64,000 bases of DNA from Mariniflexile sp. TRM1-10. GTDB lineage: Bacteria; Bacteroidota; Bacteroidia; Flavobacteriales; Flavobacteriaceae. Below the pieces are notes generated by a model. It did no database searches. It saw only the letters and a list, made by a program, of their open reading frames with translations, and was not told the DNA's origin. The first letter of the stretch is position 1; every line of letters begins with the position of its first letter. The stretch covers positions 4,200,001 to 4,264,000 of the forward strand of contig NZ_CP022985.1 of the NCBI RefSeq assembly GCF_003425985.1. The letters run 5' to 3'. Positions 8,203 through 17,178 of the stretch are shown here, in pieces. The position numbers and the translations under genes are program-made.

Positions 8203-9384
8203 TTAATATCTGAATAATGCGTTTACCTTTGATAATTTCAATGGCATTCTTTCTTTATCCAATAAATAAACTATTCCCCCGGCTTTTAAAACCTTCATTG
8301 CTAAGAGATTCATTAAAGAAACATTCGTGTAGCTATAGGCATCCTCTACTTTTACTTCCTGTGTTGATGGATTGAAAGTGCCGAATATATCTGCTCTGTT
8401 TTCTAAAAAAAGTGTGTCCACCCTTCCTTCAAAAGCGGCAGGGAATATGTCTTTAATTTCAGATGATGCTTTTCCTGTTCCAATTAATGAAGCAAACTTA
8501 TCAAGTTTATCCTGACGTGCTTCATCAAAGTACGGCTGTATTAATTCCCAGGCTTCTTCATGCAATGAAATAATATCCTTATCAGCTGGATTGCCCGAAA
8601 TATATTCTGGAAATAAATTTTTATAAGTGTTTACTTCCTGATAAATTGGAAAATGAAAATCTAAAGAACAAATTATTAAAGGAGGTTTCTGGTCATCATG
8701 TAGTATGGTCATTAATCCTTTATCAATAGCTCTAAAATATTGCATCAGCTCCATTTTCTTATTGGAATCATTGTCCCCATGCCCATGAAACGAACCAGCA
8801 CCTTTGTTACCTTGTTGCGTTCTGAATTGTAAACTTTTTTCCTCGAAATCATAACCAACTCTATCTTCTAATTGTGCGGGAATCAAATCATTAATTATAA
8901 TTTCAGTGATGCTATGTCTGGTACCTTCATAAAATTTAACTTCATCCATTTTTAAAGTGAGCAAATAAAACAACCCGTCGCCATTAAATAGCGGGATGAT
9001 CGGCTTTAAATAAAATTCATTTGACAGGTAATTAAATTCTTCAAAATAAACTGGTATCGTGTATTTATGAAATATACTATCAGATAAAAAAATGGCCAAC
9101 CCATCCGACTGATACTGCCAAAATACACTATCCTTAATTAAATCATTAATGGGTTTCACAAAGGTATCAATGTCATTGACACTCATGCCTTTAACTCCTA
9201 GTTTTGATTTGATTTCTTTTAATTGGTTTTTAAGATTTAAAGAATCTTTTCCATTAAAAGTAGCTTCACCGTAACGATGGGTTGGTATAAATATCGATAC
9301 ACAATGCGTGCTATGTACCTCGGCTAATTCCAAGAACTCCCGCTTGGTTATCATTTTCTGTTCATCTACATTATAGTTTTCCAT
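8203..9384 (-). CDS. baeRF-type (bacterial archaeo-eukaryotic release factor-like) protein
   Basis: A 393-residue soluble protein of the bacterial archaeo-eukaryotic release factor superfamily. Features are the N-terminal CVSIFIPTHRYGEAT stretch, a helical part with LKNQLKEIKSKL, FWQYQSDGLAIFLSD near residue 93, and the later FHGHGD segment and central IICSLDFHFPIYQ strand, with the C-terminal half of the L7Ae-like type (AGGIVYLLDKERMPL). Family members are predicted to act on stalled or hibernating ribosomes. The start is the ATG at 9382-9384, but the frame stays open upstream for 58 codons that encode the C-terminal half of an HPF/RaiA-like protein, so an N-terminal extension or read-through form is possible. 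Function is inferred from family only. Confidence 0.75.
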   Translation of the reverse strand: MENYNVDEQKMITKREFLELAEVHSTHCVSIFIPTHRYGEATFNGKDSLNLKNQLKEIKSKLGVKGMSVNDIDTFVKPINDLIKDSVFWQYQSDGLAIFLSDSIFHKYTIPVYFEEFNYLSNEFYLKPIIPLFNGDGLFYLLTLKMDEVKFYEGTRHSITEIIINDLIPAQLEDRVGYDFEEKSLQFRTQQGNKGAGSFHGHGDNDSNKKMELMQYFRAIDKGLMTILHDDQKPPLIICSLDFHFPIYQEVNTYKNLFPEYISGNPADKDIISLHEEAWELIQPYFDEARQDKLDKFASLIGTGKASSEIKDIFPAAFEGRVDTLFLENRADIFGTFNPSTQEVKVEDAYSYTNVSLMNLLAMKVLKAGGIVYLLDKERMPLKLSKVNALFRY

Positions 9385-9597
9385 GATTTTAATTTTGCTG
9401 TTTAAAAATTGTTCTCTTTTACGCTTTTCAAGCTGTATTTCTAAATCCCTGATGGTTTCCGAAACGGCTGCTTCAAAACTTCCTTTATTAGATGAGGCGA
9501 ATAATCTGGGACTTGGGTAACTAAGTCTGCTTTTGCAGATTTCACCCTTGCCATAAAGTTAGTTGATTTTTTCTACAAAATCAACTAAACCCGTCAT
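9385..9597 (-). pseudogene. HPF/RaiA-like ribosome hibernation factor remnant
   Basis: In frame with the baeRF gene, 58 codons upstream of its ATG read as the C-terminal half of a ribosome-hibernation factor: GEICKSRLSYPSPRLFASS, then SFEAAVSETIRDLEIQLEKR. This matches the Bacteroidota HPF/RaiA pattern ICxxRLSxPxPRLFAxxxxxxFExAxxxxxxxLxxQLxKRK. A TAA at 9559-9561 interrupts the frame, preceded by 12 codons from an ATG at 9595-9597 that do not look like the usual HPF N-terminus. No ATG lies in the 58-codon segment. It is therefore a truncated gene, or the tail of a former HPF gene now joined to baeRF. The rest of the spacer up to the dnaX promoter is A/T-rich and featureless. Confidence 0.75.
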
Positions 9598-9670
9598 TTT
9601 ATGAAATTTGTTTTGTTAATAACTCATTTTAAATTCTCTATTCATAATTCATAATTCTGAATTGAATTTT

Positions 9671-9678
9671 TAACTTTG
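9671..9678 (+). promoter_or_regulatory. dnaX: -7 promoter box of dnaX
   Basis: TAACTTTG is an exact TAnnTTTG match 17 bases before the dnaX ATG, implying a very short leader. No confident -33 motif was found. Confidence 0.5.
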
Positions 9679-9695
9679 TTACTTTAAGAATTTCG

Positions 9696-11441
9696 ATGGA
9701 GCACTTTATAGTATCGGCTAGAAAATACAGGCCCCAAACGTTTAAAGACGTTGTGGGTCAGCAGGCCATTACAAACACGCTATTAAATGCCATTGAAAAC
9801 AATCATTTAGCACAAGCCCTATTATTTACAGGACCACGTGGTGTTGGTAAAACAACTTGCGCACGTATTTTGGCTAAAATGATTAACAGTGACGGCACAG
9901 AAACTGGTGACGAAGATTTTGCCTTCAATATTTTCGAGCTCGATGCGGCTTCAAACAACTCGGTTGATGATATAAGAAGCTTAACCGACCAAGTGCGAAT
10001 CCCTCCACAGGTTGGTAAATATAAAGTGTATATTATTGATGAGGTTCATATGCTATCACAAGCAGCTTTTAATGCTTTTTTGAAAACATTGGAAGAACCT
10101 CCAAAACACTGTATTTTTATCCTTGCAACTACCGAAAAACATAAAATAATCCCAACGATTTTATCACGTTGTCAAATATTCGATTTTAAACGTATTACGG
10201 TAAAAGACGCCAAGGAATATTTAAAATATATTGCTGAAGAACAAGGTATTGAAGCAGAAGACGATGCATTGCATATCATCGCTCAAAAGGCAGATGGTGC
10301 CATGCGTGACGCTTTGTCAATTTTCGACCGTGTGGTTAGCTTTTCTGGAAAAAATTTAACCAGACAAGCCGTTACCGAAAACTTAAATGTACTTGATTAC
10401 GAAACCTATTTTGAAAGTACCGATCTTATTTTAGAAAACAAAATTCCTGAATTATTACTTCAATTTAACAATACACTTTCCAAAGGTTTTGATGGACACC
10501 ATTACATTGCAGGCTTAGCGTCGCATTTTAGGGATTTACTGGTGAGTAAAACGCCGCAAACCATAGAGCTTCTTGAAGTTGGCGACGAAACCAAAAAAAA
10601 ATACTTAGAACAATCACAAAAAGCATCGCAAGAGTTTTTGCTTCAAGGTATCAATCTCGCTAACGATTGCGACCTCAAATACAAAAGCAGTAAAAACCAA
10701 CGCCTGCTCATCGAGTTATGCCTTATGCAGCTTGCCTCTATCAATTTTGATGGAGAAAAAAAAAATTCTAGGCATTTCATAATTCCACCTTCATTCTTCG
10801 AAAAAAAAGGTATCAAACCCGTTTTGGTTACCATTCCAAATAAAGAAAAAAATGACCCAGTACCAGTTGAACAAAAAATAACTGAAACCCAAAACAAGGA
10901 AACGCCTTCTAATAACACACCTAATACTGTAAATAAATTTCAGGTGAACCAACCTGAAAAAATTGAATTAAAACAAGATTTAAAGCGTGCTTCCGGATTG
11001 TCTTTAAAAAGTTTAAAGGTTAAAAAAGAACATCTCATTAAACAAATGGATGTTGTAATAGACGAAGAAAACCTACCAAAAGAACCATTTACCGAAGCTG
11101 CTTTAATACAAGCCTGGAAAGATTATGTAGCGCTACTTCAAAATGATGGAAAACACAATCTAGCCTCTATTTTATCTATTGATACACCAAAAGTAAAAGA
11201 TACCGTTGTTTATTTGGAATTCCCAAATGCTACCAATAAAGTGGAATTAGAGCGTAATCAATACGAGCTTTTATTGTACATAAGAAAGACTTTAAACAAT
11301 TTTGATATTAATTTATCAATTAGTGTCAATGAAGAAATGGAAAAGCAGTATGCCTATACCCCTTTTGAAAAGTTTGAAAAGCTTAAAGCAAAAAATCCCA
11401 ATATAGATGTTTTAAGAAAAATTTTTGATTTAGATATATAA
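9696..11441 (+). CDS. dnaX: DNA polymerase III subunit gamma/tau
   Basis: DnaX is the ATPase of the sliding-clamp loader. The 581-residue protein has the N-terminal box SARKYRPQTFKDVVGQQ, Walker A GPRGVGKTT (residues about 48-56), Walker B and sensor YIIDEVHMLS, the SRC motif LSRCQIFDF, and a C-terminal tail with a charged, low-complexity linker (about 370-430) before a final alpha/beta domain. The zinc-binding cysteines normally found just after Walker A are replaced by a short NSDGTETGDEDFAFNIFELDA loop, which appears usual for flavobacteria. Length suggests only the long form; no frameshift slippery run is obvious at the gamma/tau boundary, although an eight-A run occurs near 10755. Confidence 0.95.
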   Translation: MEHFIVSARKYRPQTFKDVVGQQAITNTLLNAIENNHLAQALLFTGPRGVGKTTCARILAKMINSDGTETGDEDFAFNIFELDAASNNSVDDIRSLTDQVRIPPQVGKYKVYIIDEVHMLSQAAFNAFLKTLEEPPKHCIFILATTEKHKIIPTILSRCQIFDFKRITVKDAKEYLKYIAEEQGIEAEDDALHIIAQKADGAMRDALSIFDRVVSFSGKNLTRQAVTENLNVLDYETYFESTDLILENKIPELLLQFNNTLSKGFDGHHYIAGLASHFRDLLVSKTPQTIELLEVGDETKKKYLEQSQKASQEFLLQGINLANDCDLKYKSSKNQRLLIELCLMQLASINFDGEKKNSRHFIIPPSFFEKKGIKPVLVTIPNKEKNDPVPVEQKITETQNKETPSNNTPNTVNKFQVNQPEKIELKQDLKRASGLSLKSLKVKKEHLIKQMDVVIDEENLPKEPFTEAALIQAWKDYVALLQNDGKHNLASILSIDTPKVKDTVVYLEFPNATNKVELERNQYELLLYIRKTLNNFDINLSISVNEEMEKQYAYTPFEKFEKLKAKNPNIDVLRKIFDLDI

Positions 11442-11506
11442 TGAGTTTGTGTCATGACTAAAAAAGAAAAACGTTATCATGTCGAAATGAGGCAAAATTT
11501 AGATAT

Positions 11507-12070
11507 ATGAATAAATTAATTTACATCTTAGTGATAATTTTAGCTTTTGTAAGTTGCAACGGCGGAAAAACAAAAAAAGATGCTTTAAAAACATCCGTGG
11601 AGAAATTTAAAGATTCCATAGGAACGCTTGAAATTGAAAAATATATTCCAGAAGCATATTCAGAAACCATAACAGACACGATATTAAGCAACGGTTTTAA
11701 AGTAAAAATTAAAACGTTTACAGATATGGAACATAGTGTTTTAAATATGTTTAAACAAGATACTATTGTATATAAACATTATTATAGAGATGCCATAGCA
11801 GAAATAACTATTTTTAAGAATGATATTCAAATTGTATCTCAAAAAATTGACAAATCATTTTTTTTAAAACGTGATAACGAATTAAAAGACTATTTTGAAA
11901 TAGCCAATCTATCTGGTGTTTGGCTTAACGAGAAGGAGTCTCTTGATAAAGATAAAATAAGTATTTTTATTATGTTTTGTAAACCAGAAACTGATTACTA
12001 CTATTTAAATGAAATGATAGTTGATGGCAATGGAGAGGTTTTTATACATGAAATTACTGAAAAAACTTAA
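11507..12070 (+). CDS. Lipoprotein of unknown function
   Basis: A 187-residue predicted lipoprotein: hydrophobic LIYILVIILAFVSC with the cysteine at residue 17 as the likely acylated residue, followed by a Gly/Lys-rich linker. The mature part is mainly strand with a repeated Asp/Lys pattern and an LNEKESLDK stretch; it resembles the DUF4738-type lipoproteins of Bacteroidota, but I am not sure of that. It lies seven bases before miaE. A 14-base sequence at the end of dnaX is repeated just before its ATG. Confidence 0.65.
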   Translation: MNKLIYILVIILAFVSCNGGKTKKDALKTSVEKFKDSIGTLEIEKYIPEAYSETITDTILSNGFKVKIKTFTDMEHSVLNMFKQDTIVYKHYYRDAIAEITIFKNDIQIVSQKIDKSFFLKRDNELKDYFEIANLSGVWLNEKESLDKDKISIFIMFCKPETDYYYLNEMIVDGNGEVFIHEITEKT

Positions 12071-12076
12071 TTAATT

Positions 12077-12658
12077 ATGCTAGGACTTAAATTACCAACA
12101 GACCCGCGATGGGTTAATATTGTTGAAAAAAATATAGAAGAAATATTAACAGATCATGCGTTTTGTGAGCAAAAAGCAACCAGTACAGCTATTTCTTTGA
12201 TTGTAAGCTTTCCTGAATATACCGAACTGGTACAAGAGATGACTGCTTTGGTAAAAGAAGAAATCAGCCATTTTAAAATGGTGCACGATAAAATTATTGA
12301 ACGTGGTTGGGTTTTAGGGCGCGACAGACGTGATGATTATGTTATCGAATTGCTTAAGTTTTTTCCAAAAGGCGGCAGCAGAACCACACAGTTGGTGCAT
12401 AGATTATTATATGCAGCTTTAATTGAAGCACGTAGTTGTGAACGCTTTAGATTGCTGTCGGAAACTTTAAAAGACAAAGAATTAGCTGCTTTTTACAAAA
12501 ATCTTATGGTAAGTGAAGCCAACCATTATACCATGTTTTTAGGTTTTGCCAGACAATATGGCGAAAAAAAAGAAGTAGATACCAAATGGCAACAACTTCT
12601 TGAATATGAAGCAAAAATAATGTCTGATTTAGGAAAAAAAGAAACGGTACACGGTTAA
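12077..12658 (+). CDS. miaE: tRNA-(ms2io6A)-hydroxylase
   Basis: MiaE is a diiron oxygenase that hydroxylates the isopentenyl group of ms2i6A-37 in tRNAs reading U-initial codons. The 193-residue, all-helical protein carries the ferritin-like diiron ligands as a pair of ExxH-type motifs: EEISHFKMVHD (about residues 61-71) and EARSCERF followed by SEANHYTMFLGF (about 135-165), plus an early DHAFCEQKA glutamate. It has the typical length and start MLGLKLPTDPRW. It follows the lipoprotein by six bases; the pairing looks fortuitous. Confidence 0.93.
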   Translation: MLGLKLPTDPRWVNIVEKNIEEILTDHAFCEQKATSTAISLIVSFPEYTELVQEMTALVKEEISHFKMVHDKIIERGWVLGRDRRDDYVIELLKFFPKGGSRTTQLVHRLLYAALIEARSCERFRLLSETLKDKELAAFYKNLMVSEANHYTMFLGFARQYGEKKEVDTKWQQLLEYEAKIMSDLGKKETVHG

Positions 12659-12703
12659 ACCCAGATTATGTAATAGAAAATTTATTACGACCTGAAATCT
12701 GAG

Positions 12704-13228
12704 TTAAAATTTGTAACCAACACCAATTTGAATATTCGTATTTTTAGCTTCAAATGGTAAATAATCGTCAAACACATTTGTAATACCATATGTGTATCTT
12801 AAATCTGCAAAAAGCATATGTGATAATTTATATTCTATGCCCGCAATACCCGAATACCCCATGTTTTTAGCGACATCGTCCACTTTATTAATTTTCAATC
12901 CAACTTGCGGACCAAGTGCAAAACGGATTTTTTCACTCAATCTAAATTTAAATAAAATGGGCGCTTGAATATAGTCTAAATGATATGCTTCAACTTTGGC
13001 TCCTTCAGCCGAAAACTGTAATTCAGGCACTAAAGAAACTGTTTTAGAAAAACGGATATCTCCAAAAAAACCAATATAAATACTGTTTCGGTGTTTGTTT
13101 TCCATGGTAGATGTCCCTTCAAAATCTAAATTTGAAATATTGTAACCACCTCTTACACCATATTTTACATCTTGAGTAAATCCATAAAATGAAAAACTAA
13201 GGAGTATTATTAATACTGTTTTTTTCAT
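12704..13228 (-). CDS. PorT-like small outer-membrane beta-barrel protein
   Basis: A 174-residue protein with a signal peptide (TVLIILLSFSFYGFTQ, cleavage near residue 19) and then alternating strands typical of eight-stranded outer-membrane barrels: VKYGVRGGYNISNLDF at the start, LRYTYGITNVF near the end and a closing NIQIGVGYKF with terminal Phe. It belongs to the broad outer-membrane beta-barrel family 2 (porin/PorT type). Located downstream of ppx but separated by about 200 bases, so probably its own transcript. The ligand or role is unknown. Confidence 0.8.
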   Translation of the reverse strand: MKKTVLIILLSFSFYGFTQDVKYGVRGGYNISNLDFEGTSTMENKHRNSIYIGFFGDIRFSKTVSLVPELQFSAEGAKVEAYHLDYIQAPILFKFRLSEKIRFALGPQVGLKINKVDDVAKNMGYSGIAGIEYKLSHMLFADLRYTYGITNVFDDYLPFEAKNTNIQIGVGYKF

Positions 13229-13433
13229 AACTAACTATTTATTGTTATTAATAAGTCTTATGCAATTCGCATTATAAAATCAATAGAAAAAATTAAATTT
13301 TAGTTAAACTCATTTCATAAGTTAATAGATTTGGGCTATAAATGAAGTCGTTTAAATTTTTAGCAATTTATTATGTACGAATATATGCTATAAAAATACA
13401 ATGCTACAATTTTAAAAGGTAAAGTGCAAAATT

Positions 13434-14339
13434 TTACTGTGTATTGCTTGAAACGGTCTGATAATAAATACTTTTTATAATCCCATCTGCCAATCCTATT
13501 TTTGGAACATATATGTTTTTGGCACCACTCCATTTCATGGAAGATAGGTAAATACGCATAGCGGGAATAATAACGTCTGCCCTATCTTGATTTAAGTCCA
13601 GTTCGGTTATACGTTCTTCATAAGAATAGCTTTGAAGCAGTTGATAATACGATGTTAAATAGAAATATGTTAGCGGTTTACCTAAAGCTTTTCCCGATAT
13701 TTTGAATATTTTGTTAATGTTTCCTCCAGAACCCAAAACAGATATCTTATCATAAGCGCTTGTATGCACTTTTATCCATTCCTCCAATTCTTGCCATGCT
13801 TCTTTAGAAACCATATCATTAAGTAACCGTACCGTACCTATTTTAAACGATCTTGACGCTGCCGGAATACCTTCATGAATAACGGTAAACTCAGTACTAC
13901 CGCCACCAACATCTACATATAAATATGTTTTGCTTTTATCGATATAAGAATTTAAATCGGTGGCGGCAATGATGGCTGCTTCTTCTTCACCTTCAATAAT
14001 ATCAATGCTTATACCAGAATTTTTTAAAACTAAATCAACAACCTGTTTACCATTGGTGGATTCTCGCATAGCAGAAGTTGCACAGGCTTTATACTTTACC
14101 ACTTTATGTGATTTCATTAATAACTTAAATGCCAACATGGTATCTAAAATACGCTGTGTATTTTCCTTTGAAATTTTATTATGGATGAAAACATCTGATC
14201 CCAAACGAATAGGCACACGAACCAACGAATTCTTTTTAAATTGAACAGGTTTTCCTTTTTGTTCTATAATGTTTGAAATAAGCAACCTAACGGCATTAGA
14301 ACCAATATCGATTGCTGCATATTTTTTTATTGAGAGCAT
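13434..14339 (-). CDS. ppx: Exopolyphosphatase / Ppx-GppA family phosphatase
   Basis: A 301-residue ASKHA-fold phosphatase. The N-terminal phosphate loop AAIDIGSNAVRLLI (residues 8-21), the LYVDVGGGSTEFTVI motif (about 138-152) and the VLGSGGNINKI motif near residue 205 are all present. Family members remove terminal phosphates from polyphosphate or from pppGpp. The protein covers only the two core domains, as usual in flavobacteria, without the C-terminal HD-like region of longer Ppx. It begins one base after the ppk1 stop codon, so polyphosphate synthesis and breakdown are made from one transcript. The choice between polyphosphate and pppGpp cannot be read from sequence. Confidence 0.93.
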   Translation of the reverse strand: MLSIKKYAAIDIGSNAVRLLISNIIEQKGKPVQFKKNSLVRVPIRLGSDVFIHNKISKENTQRILDTMLAFKLLMKSHKVVKYKACATSAMRESTNGKQVVDLVLKNSGISIDIIEGEEEAAIIAATDLNSYIDKSKTYLYVDVGGGSTEFTVIHEGIPAASRSFKIGTVRLLNDMVSKEAWQELEEWIKVHTSAYDKISVLGSGGNINKIFKISGKALGKPLTYFYLTSYYQLLQSYSYEERITELDLNQDRADVIIPAMRIYLSSMKWSGAKNIYVPKIGLADGIIKSIYYQTVSSNTQ

Positions 14340-14340
14340 A

Positions 14341-16440
14341 TTAATTTTCTAATTTTTTTAAATAATAATCATACGTAGCAAACTGAGACCTTACTTCTTC
14401 TTTATTGTCTATTTTATACTCATTATCTTGTGAAGCATTTAATACACGTGCCTTTACATTATCGCTCCAACAAATATTAAAGGTTTCTATAATTTCCTGT
14501 TTTATGTCTTCATCATAAATAGGGCAACTTACTTCTACTCTGTTTTCAATATTTCTGGTCATCCAATCGGCCGATGAAATATAAACCTTAGGATGGCCAT
14601 TATTTTCAAAATAATAAATTCGGGAATGTTCTAAAAACTTGTCTATAACACTAATCACTTCAATATTCTCACTCATGCCCGGTATGCCTGGTATTAAACA
14701 GCAAATACCTCGAACAATCATTTGAATTTTAACTCCTGCATTGCTAGCTTCATAAAGTTTATCGACCATATCATAGCTAGAAATACTATTCATTTTCAAT
14801 CTAATAAGACCTTCTCCACCATTCTTTATATTCTGAATTTCAGCATCAATCAATTTAAATATGGCTTTTTTAGTATAATGTGGCGATGTGATTAAGTGTT
14901 TATATCTGAAAATCTTATAGTTGGTTTCAAAAAAATTGAAAATTTTAATAACATCTTTCAAAATGCGCTGATCTGCAGTGAAAAGCGTGTAATCTGTATA
15001 TATTTTTGCTGTAGATTCGTTAAAGTTCCCTGTACTTATAAAGCCATAACGTTTTAATTTTTTACCTTCCTCGCGCTCAATAACACACATTTTACTATGC
15101 ACTTTCAATCCCTTTACACCAAAAACCAAGTTAATGCCTTCTTCTTCCATTTGTTGCGCATAATCTATATTGGCTTGTTCATCAAATCGTGCTTGAAGCT
15201 CTATAGACACCGTTACCGATTTTCCATTAATAGCAGCATTAATAAGTGAACTGGCAATATGCGAAATTTGTGCTAAACGATAAATAGTGATTCTTAGGGT
15301 TTTTACTTTTGGGTCTAGCGCCGCTTCTCTTAAAAACTTAACGATGTATGAAAATGTTTGGTAAGGTGCATGAAGCAAATAATCTTTATGCTCTATGGCT
15401 TCAAAAATACTAGATTCCAAACTAAGGTGTTTTATTGGTAACGCCTCTATTTTATGGTAAAGTAAATCTGTTCTTCCTAAACTTGGAAAATTCATGTAAT
15501 CACGTCTGTTATGATAACGACCACCAGGGATGATACTATCGGTATCATCAATACCCATTTTAGACATTAAAAATTCTAAGGTTTCTTTATCGATAGTTTT
15601 ATCGTAAACAAAACGAACAGGGTCACCAATTTGCCTGTGTTTTACACTATCGGAGATTTTTTCAATAAAGCTTTTACTTAAATCGCTTTCAAAATCCAGC
15701 TCACCATCACGTGTAATTTTAATCATGTGGGCAGAAACTGTTTTATAGTCAAAAATGTTGAAAATATACCCTAAACAATGACGTAATAAATCGTCAATCA
15801 ATATTATAAAACTTTTATCACCTTGCTTCGGTAATTCAACAAAACGATTAATGGATTTTGGTATTTCAATAAGAGCGAATTGCTTTTTATTGTCCATCAT
15901 TACCATTCTTACTGCCAAATATGCTGCACTATCTTTTAAATTAGGTAGTACTACTAGGTCATTTAATATAATGGTAACCAATGCTGGACTTACTTTTCTA
16001 ATAAAATATCTTTTTATGAAATCATGCTGGGAGCTATCTATTTGATTTTCATCAATTATATAGATATTTTCGTCCTCTAAGCGTTTATGGATAGTACCTA
16101 AAACTTCTAAGCTTTCACTTTGTTGTTTTATTACTATTTGAGTAATAATTTCAAGTAATTCATTGGCCTTAATACCTCCTAGTTCACTTTTCCCTCCTTT
16201 TCCTGCATCAACTATTCGCTTTACAGTAGCATATCTAACCTTAAAAAACTCGTCTAGATTATTAGAAAATATACCTAAAAAACGTAATCTTTCAATTAAT
16301 GGTACGCGTTCATCTGAAGCTTCTTGCAAAACCCTTGCATTAAATTGTAACCAACTTATTTCTCTATTTATATAACTATTTGAATGGATTTCTGGTTTTG
16401 TCATACTTGGTAATAATGATGTAATGCTTTCTTTAGACAT
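14341..16440 (-). CDS. ppk1: Polyphosphate kinase 1
   Basis: PPK1 builds long-chain polyphosphate from ATP. The protein (about 699 residues) shows the N-terminal YINREISWLQFNARVLQEA box, the FSNNLDEFFKVR motif, the autophosphorylated-histidine region KVHSKMCVIER (about residue 455), FISTGNFNESTAKIY, and the second HPKVYISSADWMTRN histidine region near 620. The start is set at the ATG at 16438-16440. A longer reading frame exists, but its extra ten codons come from a dispersed palindromic repeat; the next ATG twelve codons in (MTKPEIHSN) is also possible. It forms an operon with ppx and follows sixA. Confidence 0.95.
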   Translation of the reverse strand: MSKESITSLLPSMTKPEIHSNSYINREISWLQFNARVLQEASDERVPLIERLRFLGIFSNNLDEFFKVRYATVKRIVDAGKGGKSELGGIKANELLEIITQIVIKQQSESLEVLGTIHKRLEDENIYIIDENQIDSSQHDFIKRYFIRKVSPALVTIILNDLVVLPNLKDSAAYLAVRMVMMDNKKQFALIEIPKSINRFVELPKQGDKSFIILIDDLLRHCLGYIFNIFDYKTVSAHMIKITRDGELDFESDLSKSFIEKISDSVKHRQIGDPVRFVYDKTIDKETLEFLMSKMGIDDTDSIIPGGRYHNRRDYMNFPSLGRTDLLYHKIEALPIKHLSLESSIFEAIEHKDYLLHAPYQTFSYIVKFLREAALDPKVKTLRITIYRLAQISHIASSLINAAINGKSVTVSIELQARFDEQANIDYAQQMEEEGINLVFGVKGLKVHSKMCVIEREEGKKLKRYGFISTGNFNESTAKIYTDYTLFTADQRILKDVIKIFNFFETNYKIFRYKHLITSPHYTKKAIFKLIDAEIQNIKNGGEGLIRLKMNSISSYDMVDKLYEASNAGVKIQMIVRGICCLIPGIPGMSENIEVISVIDKFLEHSRIYYFENNGHPKVYISSADWMTRNIENRVEVSCPIYDEDIKQEIIETFNICWSDNVKARVLNASQDNEYKIDNKEEVRSQFATYDYYLKKLEN

Positions 16441-16455
16441 GAAAAAAATGAAGCG

Positions 16456-16528
16456 TGTCATATTGAGCACAGTCGAAATGCTATTAAAAACGATATTTCC
16501 AATGTCTTCGACTGTACTCAGACTGACA
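16456..16528. repeat. Palindromic repeat of the GAGCnCAGTCGA family
   Basis: The left arm TGTCATATTGAGCACAGTCG and the right arm CGACTGTACTCAGACTGACA are near-perfect reverse complements separated by about 35 bases. Related arms occur at 43843-43864, 45811-45885, 37653-37675 and 57508-57533. It lies directly upstream of ppk1; the rest of the spacer to 16689 is A/T-rich. Confidence 0.8.
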
Positions 16529-16689
16529 TCTGAATATATTTAAATTTTGTCAAGTACTAAAATGCTTTCACAAATATATTCTATTTAAGCTAAATAATTA
16601 GCTTTAAAGCTAATGATTAAGCATACTTTTACGTATTAATAATGTATCGATTTGCTATGTACCGATTCAAAAAAGTATTTAATAAAAAA

Positions 16690-17178
16690 TCACTTTCTTA
16701 AATCTCTTGGAAATAAAGTACTTACAGTTTTTCCTTTGTTTAAATCTTTCCAATCAGTAATGTCAAATTCAATTTGAACCACACCACAGGTAGGAACATT
16801 ATCAATAAAAATATCACCATAAGTATTTACGAAAGCTGTTATGGCATGGTTATGACCAAAAACCATTAAAGTATGTATATCATTAGGGCATTCCTTAATA
16901 ACACTAATGAGATTGCTTCCTGAAAAATCGTATAAATCATGATTTAATTGCAGCATGGACCTATCTATTTTAAGATTTTCAAAAAAGATATTGGCAGTTG
17001 TTTTGGTTCTTACGGAATCACTGGAAAAAACACCATCAATATTCAAGTTATTTGAATTCAGATACATGGATATACTATTCGCATCATTAATGCCCTTTTC
17101 GTTTAAAGGCCTTTCGTGGTCAATAACATGATGTTCCCATGAAGATTTTGCGTGTCTAACTAAGATTAGATTTTTCAT
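16690..17178 (-). CDS. SixA-type histidine phosphatase
   Basis: A 162-residue histidine-phosphatase (branch 2) protein. The catalytic start is LILVRHAKSSWEH (His at residue 9 as the phospho-acceptor), the family DHERPLNEKG loop follows, and the second catalytic histidine is in VFGHNHAI (about residue 109). SixA removes phosphate from phosphohistidine in phosphorelays; other members act on small molecules. It precedes ppk1 and ppx on the same strand, an arrangement common in flavobacteria, which points to phosphate or polyphosphate control, but the gap of about 250 bases suggests a separate transcript. Confidence 0.85.
   Translation of the reverse strand: MKNLILVRHAKSSWEHHVIDHERPLNEKGINDANSISMYLNSNNLNIDGVFSSDSVRTKTTANIFFENLKIDRSMLQLNHDLYDFSGSNLISVIKECPNDIHTLMVFGHNHAITAFVNTYGDIFIDNVPTCGVVQIEFDITDWKDLNKGKTVSTLFPRDLRK

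Noticed and set aside
16441..16470. An N-terminal extension of ppk1 (MLNMTRFIFF)
   Set aside because: These codons come from a dispersed palindromic repeat and precede the conserved start region, so the downstream ATG is preferred.
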